Below, in pieces: positions 59,661 to 64,000 of a stretch of DNA of 64,000 nt; the stretch's first letter is position 1, and each line of letters begins with the position of its first letter. The DNA is from Enterobacter cloacae complex sp. ECNIH7. Lineage in GTDB: Bacteria; Pseudomonadota; Gammaproteobacteria; Enterobacterales; Enterobacteriaceae. The notes below the pieces were generated by a model. That model worked only from the letters and a program-made list of their open reading frames with translations. It did no database searches and was not told where the DNA came from. The DNA lies in NCBI RefSeq assembly GCF_002208095.1, contig NZ_CP017990.1:2666001-2730000 (forward strand), read 5' to 3'. A program made the position numbers and the translations under genes.

Positions 59661-60071
59661 TCAAATCATTCTCATAATGAGGTACAGCGGTGCTCCGCCA
59701 AAAAAAATGATCAAATAACACTCGTAGTAAAAGATCAGATCTTCGATATCGGGCATCGCGTTTAACAGTACGGTGAACGTAATAATGAGATAGACAAAAA
59801 TCATCATCAGCCAGAAGGCGACGACGAGTAGCTCAGTCAACGCGCCGGCTTTATGTTGGATCATCAGAGAGACCACTGATAATGCGATGCAGCCATAGAT
59901 AATGGGTGAAGAGAGCAGCGTCGAGGCGACTTTTTCATCCATTCTGTGCACCAGTACCAGCCAGGTATAAAGTAATCCCCACGACAGCAGCAGGAACAGG
60001 GAGTATATACCCAGTTTTTTAGGAGAGAAATATTTAGAAAGTTCCATGTTCATTATTTCAGCCAACTTCAT
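59661..60071 (-). CDS. Small four-helix membrane protein, unknown
   Basis: A protein of about 136 residues with four hydrophobic helices and no recognised domain (MKLAEIMNMELSKYFSPKKL, later LLTYTWLVLVHRM-like helix and FFGGAPLYLIMRMI). I prefer ATG 60071; ATG 60053 is possible and an upstream extension to 60131 is unlikely. First gene on the minus strand of the divergon. Not recognised. Confidence 0.65.
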   Translation of the reverse strand: MKLAEIMNMELSKYFSPKKLGIYSLFLLLSWGLLYTWLVLVHRMDEKVASTLLSSPIIYGCIALSVVSLMIQHKAGALTELLVVAFWLMMIFVYLIITFTVLLNAMPDIEDLIFYYECYLIIFFGGAPLYLIMRMI

Positions 60072-60318
60072 AAAATCTTTAAGAAACAGTGGTAATTTGC
60101 AACGCGCAATGCACAAAGGACTATGCCTCAATAGCGATTATGCGCGGACATTGTCGAGTCTTTATTGACTGAATGTGTAGGCTGTGTGGAGAAATAACCG
60201 GGCATTTAAATCAACCGGGAAATTTTCGTGACCACGGCACTTTTTCGCGGAGGCTGTGTCTTATTGTGCTAAAGATATCTGATAGCGTGCTCAAAGGGAT
60301 TTCACCCACGGAGATAAA
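60072..60318. promoter_or_regulatory. Divergent control region of AdeRS-like system and RND operon
   Basis: About 247 bases between divergent transcripts. AGGCTGTGT occurs twice in direct orientation (60179-60187 and 60251-60259), the first inside GTGTAGGCTGTGTGGAG, reminiscent of the AAGTGTGGAG repeat bound by AdeR. This is a candidate operator only. Confidence 0.4.
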
Positions 60319-61023
60319 ATGCACAAAAATACGCTGATCCTTATTGTTGAAGATGAAGACGAAATCGCCGATATACTGATGAGCTACTTAGAGCGTTCGG
60401 GAATGAAAACGCTCCGAGCCAGGCAGGGCGAACAGGCCATAGCGCTCAATCGCCTCCATAAACCGGATCTCATATTGCTGGACATTCACCTGCCCGTATG
60501 TGACGGCTGGAGCGTACTTACCACGCTTCGTCAGGAAAGCGCTGTCCCCGTCATTATGGTTTCCGCTCTCGATCAGGATGTCGATAAGCTCATGGGGCTG
60601 AGGCTGGGCGCGGATGATTACGTGATCAAACCCTTCAACCCTTCTGAAGTCGTCGCCCGGGTTGAGGCGGTGCTGCGCAGGACAAAACCCGCGCTTCAGC
60701 AGGCGGGTTCCCAGCCGCTCAGAACGCCATTTATTACGGTCTACCCGGATGACTTCTACGTGGAAGTCACCGTGGGGGCAGAGGTTGTCTCCCCGGTATT
60801 AACGACGACCGAATTTAAATTGCTCACATACCTGGTGAGATATCCGCGAAAGGTCTGCTCACGCGAAGAGCTACTCAACGCGTGTCTGCCGGAAGGGGAT
60901 ACACTCGACAGAACGGTCGATAGCCACATGAGCAAGTTGCGTAAAAAACTGGAGCTGGCCGGCCTTTACGGTGTTCCCGAGAGCATCAGAGGCATGGGCT
61001 ACCGGCTTGGGGAAAAGAAATGA
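60319..61023 (+). CDS. OmpR-family response regulator, AdeR/SmeR-like
   Basis: A 234-residue regulator. Receiver domain with acidic pair, phosphoacceptor Asp55 (DLILLDIHLPVCDGW) and Lys in VIKPFNPSEV; C-terminal winged helix (REELLNACLPEGDTLDRTVD, then SHMSKLRKKLE). Most like AdeR of Acinetobacter and SmeR of Stenotrophomonas by eye. AdeR activates adeABC; here the likely target is the divergent RND operon. Start ATG 60319; stop overlaps the kinase start. Confidence 0.93.
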   Translation: MHKNTLILIVEDEDEIADILMSYLERSGMKTLRARQGEQAIALNRLHKPDLILLDIHLPVCDGWSVLTTLRQESAVPVIMVSALDQDVDKLMGLRLGADDYVIKPFNPSEVVARVEAVLRRTKPALQQAGSQPLRTPFITVYPDDFYVEVTVGAEVVSPVLTTTEFKLLTYLVRYPRKVCSREELLNACLPEGDTLDRTVDSHMSKLRKKLELAGLYGVPESIRGMGYRLGEKK

Positions 61024-62084
61024 ACAAAGAGTCTGTCCTGAGTCGTCAGATCTTAACGTATATGCTGTTGCTGACGTTTACGATCATTGCCATCGCCATA
61101 CTCGGCTCCTGGTTTTTTTACTCCTTTATTCTGGATCACCTCCCGGGCGGCCCTGCTGCGGGCGATGACGAGCAGATGACGATGTGGGACTGGGCATGGA
61201 TTGGGACCGCGACTACGATCAGTATGATTATTGCCCTCTTTTTCACGGTCAAACTTTCATCGCGGATACTCACCCCGCTAAACGCGGTAGCGTCCAGCCT
61301 GAAAAAGATTTCTCAGGGCGATCTGGACGCCAGGGCATTTTGCGCCAGTTCCCGGCTGGGTGAGATCAATCACCTGGTGACGGATTTCAATGAAATGGCG
61401 GAAAAATTACAGACGCTGGATATTCAGAGGAAATCCTGGAATGCCGCTATCGCGCATGAGCTGAGAACCCCGGTCACGATCTTACGCGGACGGCTTCAGG
61501 GGTTGGTTGACGGCGTTTTTACCCCGGACCCGGTGCTGTTTAATAATCTTCTCAAACAGACGGAAGGGTTAACCCGCCTGATTGAAGATCTCCGGGTTGT
61601 CAGTTCGGATGGCGGGGCGGGATACACGTTATGCCAGTCAAGAACGGATCTAAAAGGGACAATACAGAACGCACTCGATACGTTCATGCCCGAGTTCAGG
61701 CGTAAGGAATTTACCGTTAATACAGACCTGAGGGAGCAGCAGTGCGTATTCGATCCATTACGCATCAATCAGTGTCTGACCGTTTTATTTGATAATGCCT
61801 TACACTATTCAACCTCGCGCACGCTCATCGTGAAAAATGGCGTTTCTGATAAAGGCAATTATATCCTTATTCAGGACGGGGGACCGGGCATCCCCAGAGA
61901 GTTTCATGATTTCCTGTTTCAGCCCTTTCAGCGCGATAATGGCGCCAGACATGTGAACCCGGAAGGCTGTGGCTTGGGCTTGTCGGTAGTAAAAGCCATC
62001 ATGCTGGCTCATGGTGGCGATGTTTCCTATACCTTATCGACGCAAAACCACTCGATATTTAAGCTCACCTGGCCCGACTCGTGA
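61020..62084 (+). CDS. Sensor histidine kinase, AdeS/SmeS-like
   Basis: A 354-residue kinase: two membrane helices flanking a short periplasmic loop (about 35-60), HAMP (about 80-130), phosphorylation His146 (AAIAHELRTPVTIL), and HATPase domain (LFDNALHYS, GGPGIPREF, GCGLGLSVVKAI). Sequence close to AdeS. Its signal is not readable. Overlaps the response regulator by 4 bases and the convergent ATP-grasp gene by 20 bases. Confidence 0.93.
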   Translation: MNKESVLSRQILTYMLLLTFTIIAIAILGSWFFYSFILDHLPGGPAAGDDEQMTMWDWAWIGTATTISMIIALFFTVKLSSRILTPLNAVASSLKKISQGDLDARAFCASSRLGEINHLVTDFNEMAEKLQTLDIQRKSWNAAIAHELRTPVTILRGRLQGLVDGVFTPDPVLFNNLLKQTEGLTRLIEDLRVVSSDGGAGYTLCQSRTDLKGTIQNALDTFMPEFRRKEFTVNTDLREQQCVFDPLRINQCLTVLFDNALHYSTSRTLIVKNGVSDKGNYILIQDGGPGIPREFHDFLFQPFQRDNGARHVNPEGCGLGLSVVKAIMLAHGGDVSYTLSTQNHSIFKLTWPDS

Positions 62085-63006
62085 GCTTCAGCGGCAGGTC
62101 AAATCTGCCTGCCGGCGATAAATGCCATATTTTTCCTAACTTAGCATCCCATTCCTGCGGGGTAATCGTCAGTTTACCGCGTCTTGGGCTTAAGGTTATT
62201 TCGCTGAAATAGATTTCATCTTTTTTTAGCATAAGGTCAACGCGGCAGTAGTCAATTCCATCCGCCAGCTCCTGGGAGGCCAACAGTGCCTGACGGAACA
62301 AGAGCGGTTCGCCAGGCGTTGCTGAAGTATTCGGATATTCCATCCGGAAGGGTTGTAAGTTCCACTGCCTGTCATAAACGTTGATAAACCCTTTGCCGTT
62401 ATCATCCGTAAAATCTGCTTCTACATAGTGGGCAACGCCATGAAAACAGTGGATCCTCAGCATTTCGGGCGTTGTGTTTCTGTCAGCATCGTCGAAGAGA
62501 TCGACAAACGGCTCGCAAAGTATGCTCGGCGTAATGTTTTTGTACTGCCATTCGCGCGTGGTGTAGTAAAGATTTTTCTTTAACGCGAGGCTCAGCTTTT
62601 TACACGCTTCTTTTTCATTAAATTGCGCTTTGTTTGTACATATTATTGTGCTGCCGCTGTCATGGTTGCACTTAAGGACGAATTTGTCAGGAAGAATTGA
62701 AAAATCAATCTGCGACGGCCGGGTATAAACGCCAATTAATGGCACCGTTTTCACGCGCGTTGTTCTGGAGGAAACGTATGCCCGAACGGCGAGTTTATCC
62801 GCAAGCATCGTGTAGAAGTTATTATGGTCATAGACCAGACGATGACATATTTTTTCACTCAACGTCGTGGGCGAGTTAATGTCAGGAGTTTCCCCGGTTG
62901 ATTTTTTAAGCCTCACGGTATGAAAATGCAGGTCCGTCACTAAAAATGAGCGGCATTTTCTGATGAGATACTCTGTGTATTTTAAAACGTAAGTGGCGGT
63001 GTTCAT
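62065..63006 (-). CDS. TupA-like ATP-grasp protein
   Basis: A 313-residue protein of the TupA-like ATP-grasp family: KLAVRAYVSSR, then LPDKFVLKCNHDSGSTIICT and the ATP-site region GIDYCRVDLMLKKDEIYFSE. Family members are linked to peptide or sugar-polymer surface synthesis; no glycosyltransferase neighbours are visible here. Strong GGAGGAGAA before ATG 63006. Convergent overlap of 20 bases with the histidine kinase. Confidence 0.82.
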   Translation of the reverse strand: MNTATYVLKYTEYLIRKCRSFLVTDLHFHTVRLKKSTGETPDINSPTTLSEKICHRLVYDHNNFYTMLADKLAVRAYVSSRTTRVKTVPLIGVYTRPSQIDFSILPDKFVLKCNHDSGSTIICTNKAQFNEKEACKKLSLALKKNLYYTTREWQYKNITPSILCEPFVDLFDDADRNTTPEMLRIHCFHGVAHYVEADFTDDNGKGFINVYDRQWNLQPFRMEYPNTSATPGEPLLFRQALLASQELADGIDYCRVDLMLKKDEIYFSEITLSPRRGKLTITPQEWDAKLGKIWHLSPAGRFDLPLKLTSRAR

Positions 63007-63097
63007 TTCTTCTCCTCCGTAATGTCCGGATATTCTGGAGAAGAACTGTTGATTGATATTGCTTAAAATATGGAGCAGGGATGGAGACGAAAATTAA

Positions 63098-63131
63098 AGG
63101 ATTAAATAGCGCACGCAGACTATTTAATCCT
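63098..63131. terminator. Inverted repeat between ATP-grasp gene and sapF
   Basis: AGGATTAAATAG (63098-63109) and CTATTTAATCCT (63120-63131) are perfect complements around 10 bases. It follows sapF on the minus strand and may end the sap transcript, although no strong T run follows. Confidence 0.5.
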
Positions 63132-63166
63132 TAATTTAATGGGGTAGTTTTTGTGAAGCGTCGCGC

Positions 63167-63973
63167 TTAGCGGTCCTTTCTCCACGCATCGGCGGTTAAT
63201 GCTTCACCGAAATGACCGGCAATCAGCCGTTTTGTCAGTTCATGAAGCGGAGAGGCCATCACATCCGCCGTGCTGCCGCGCTCTACCACTTCACCCTGGT
63301 GCATGACCATCACCTGATCGCTGATGTGCTTCATCATTCCCAGATGCTGGGTGACGTAGATATACGAGATCCCCTGTTTTTCCTGCAATTCCAGCATCAG
63401 GTTAATCAGCTGCGAGCGCATCGACATATCCAGCGAGGCAAGCGCTTCATCCGCAATGATCACTTTTGGCCGCAAAATCAACGCACGCGCCAGACCCAGA
63501 CGCTGTTTCTGGCCTGGTGCCAGCATATGCGGGTAGTAGCTTTCGTGATCCGGCAACAGCCCAACCATACGCAGGGTTTCAAATACGCGCTTACGGCGCG
63601 CCTCTGGCTCCAGGTCGGTGTTCAGACGCAGCGGAAAATCGAGGATCTGAGAAATGCGCTGGCGCGGGTTAAGCGAGGTAGACGGATCCTGGAAGATCAT
63701 GCGGATGCGCTGGCTGCGGAAAGAGTAGTCGCCGAACGTCAGAGGATGATCGTCAATCAGCACTTCGCCTGCAGTCGGTTCAACCATGCCAGCGAGCATT
63801 TTCGCCAGGGTGGATTTCCCGGAACCGTTCTCGCCGATGATCGCCAGGGTCTGTTTTTCACGCAGCGTAAAGCTCAGCGGCTTCACCGCGTCGACAGTTT
63901 GACGATGAAACAGCCCCGTGCGGTAGCGAAAGGTCTTACTCAGGTTGCGGACTTCCAGTAAGGTTTCGACCAT
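63167..63973 (-). CDS. sapF: Sap peptide-transport ATPase SapF
   Basis: A 268-residue ABC ATPase of the Sap system: Walker A (GENGSGKST), signature region (MLAPGQKQRLGLARAL), Walker B (VIIADEALASLD). Sap is implicated in antimicrobial-peptide resistance, potassium uptake and putrescine export. Same length as E. coli SapF. Its ATG lies next to the sapD stop. Confidence 0.97.
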   Translation of the reverse strand: MVETLLEVRNLSKTFRYRTGLFHRQTVDAVKPLSFTLREKQTLAIIGENGSGKSTLAKMLAGMVEPTAGEVLIDDHPLTFGDYSFRSQRIRMIFQDPSTSLNPRQRISQILDFPLRLNTDLEPEARRKRVFETLRMVGLLPDHESYYPHMLAPGQKQRLGLARALILRPKVIIADEALASLDMSMRSQLINLMLELQEKQGISYIYVTQHLGMMKHISDQVMVMHQGEVVERGSTADVMASPLHELTKRLIAGHFGEALTADAWRKDR

Positions 63974-63974
63974 T

Positions 63975-64000
63975 TCACTCTCTCTCCATGTTCAGCGGGA
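63975..64000 (-). CDS. sapD: SapD, C-terminal end only
   Basis: The last codons PLNMERE and a TGA stop at 63977-63975 match the end of SapD just before the sapF start. The rest is outside the window. Confidence 0.75.

Noticed and set aside
63212..63961. Open frame antisense to sapF
   Set aside because: Same reason: reverse-strand shadow of a conserved ABC ATPase gene.

Overview
The window is almost entirely an enterobacterial chromosome, most like Enterobacter or a close relative. From oppF to sapF the backbone follows the Escherichia coli order: oppDF - yciU - clsA - yciY - yciI - tonB - yciA - yciB - yciC - ompW - trpABCDEL - rnm - yciO - rluB - btuR - yciK - sohB - yciN - topA - cysB - ymiA - yciX - acnA - ribA - pgpB - lapAB - pyrF - yciH - osmB - yciT - yciZ - rpfR - rnb - yciW - fabI - sapFD. 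The proteins are close to their E. coli counterparts, but several insertions relative to E. coli, and a trp leader peptide of non-E. coli type, point to another genus.

Region 1-7184 is different: AT-richer DNA that is the right-hand part of a Tn3-family transposon. It holds a transposase that runs off the left edge, a Phd/ParE-type toxin-antitoxin pair co-oriented with it, a res-like region, a serine resolvase, and a three-gene cargo operon (SulP anion transporter, tandem universal stress protein, DksA/TraR zinc-finger protein). Its right end lies inside oppD, which has lost about its first 40 codons; oppF follows intact.

Region 7185-20362 is backbone with genera-specific additions: a voltage-gated potassium channel with a zinc-ribbon tail where E. 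coli has kch, leuE, a MarR-GNAT fusion with a 35-bp perfect palindrome over its promoter, a YkgJ-type cysteine-cluster protein, an unknown secreted protein and the yedE-yedF pair. Region 20363-28560 holds an orphan response regulator whose phosphoacceptor Asp is Glu, then the trp operon with leader peptide, attenuator and operator. Region 28561-47926 is conserved core (RNA processing, B12, topoisomerase, CysB, aconitase, lipid and LPS control, pyrimidine synthesis, stress), with three tiny genes before acnA.

Region 48120-50981 is a DSF-type signalling pair: an intact RpfF-like synthase facing rpfR, the receptor/cyclic-di-GMP enzyme. Here rpfR is broken by a 4-bp tandem duplication in its GGDEF domain. 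Region 55526-63006, between fabI and the sap operon, is an accessory block: an AdeR/AdeS-like two-component system divergent from an operon of a small membrane protein, an ABC-type membrane domain without ATPase, and an AdeB-like RND pump with no adaptor gene, followed by a TupA-like ATP-grasp gene. The three most notable items are the oppD transposon insertion, the rpfR frameshift, and the adaptor-less RND/ABC-membrane operon.
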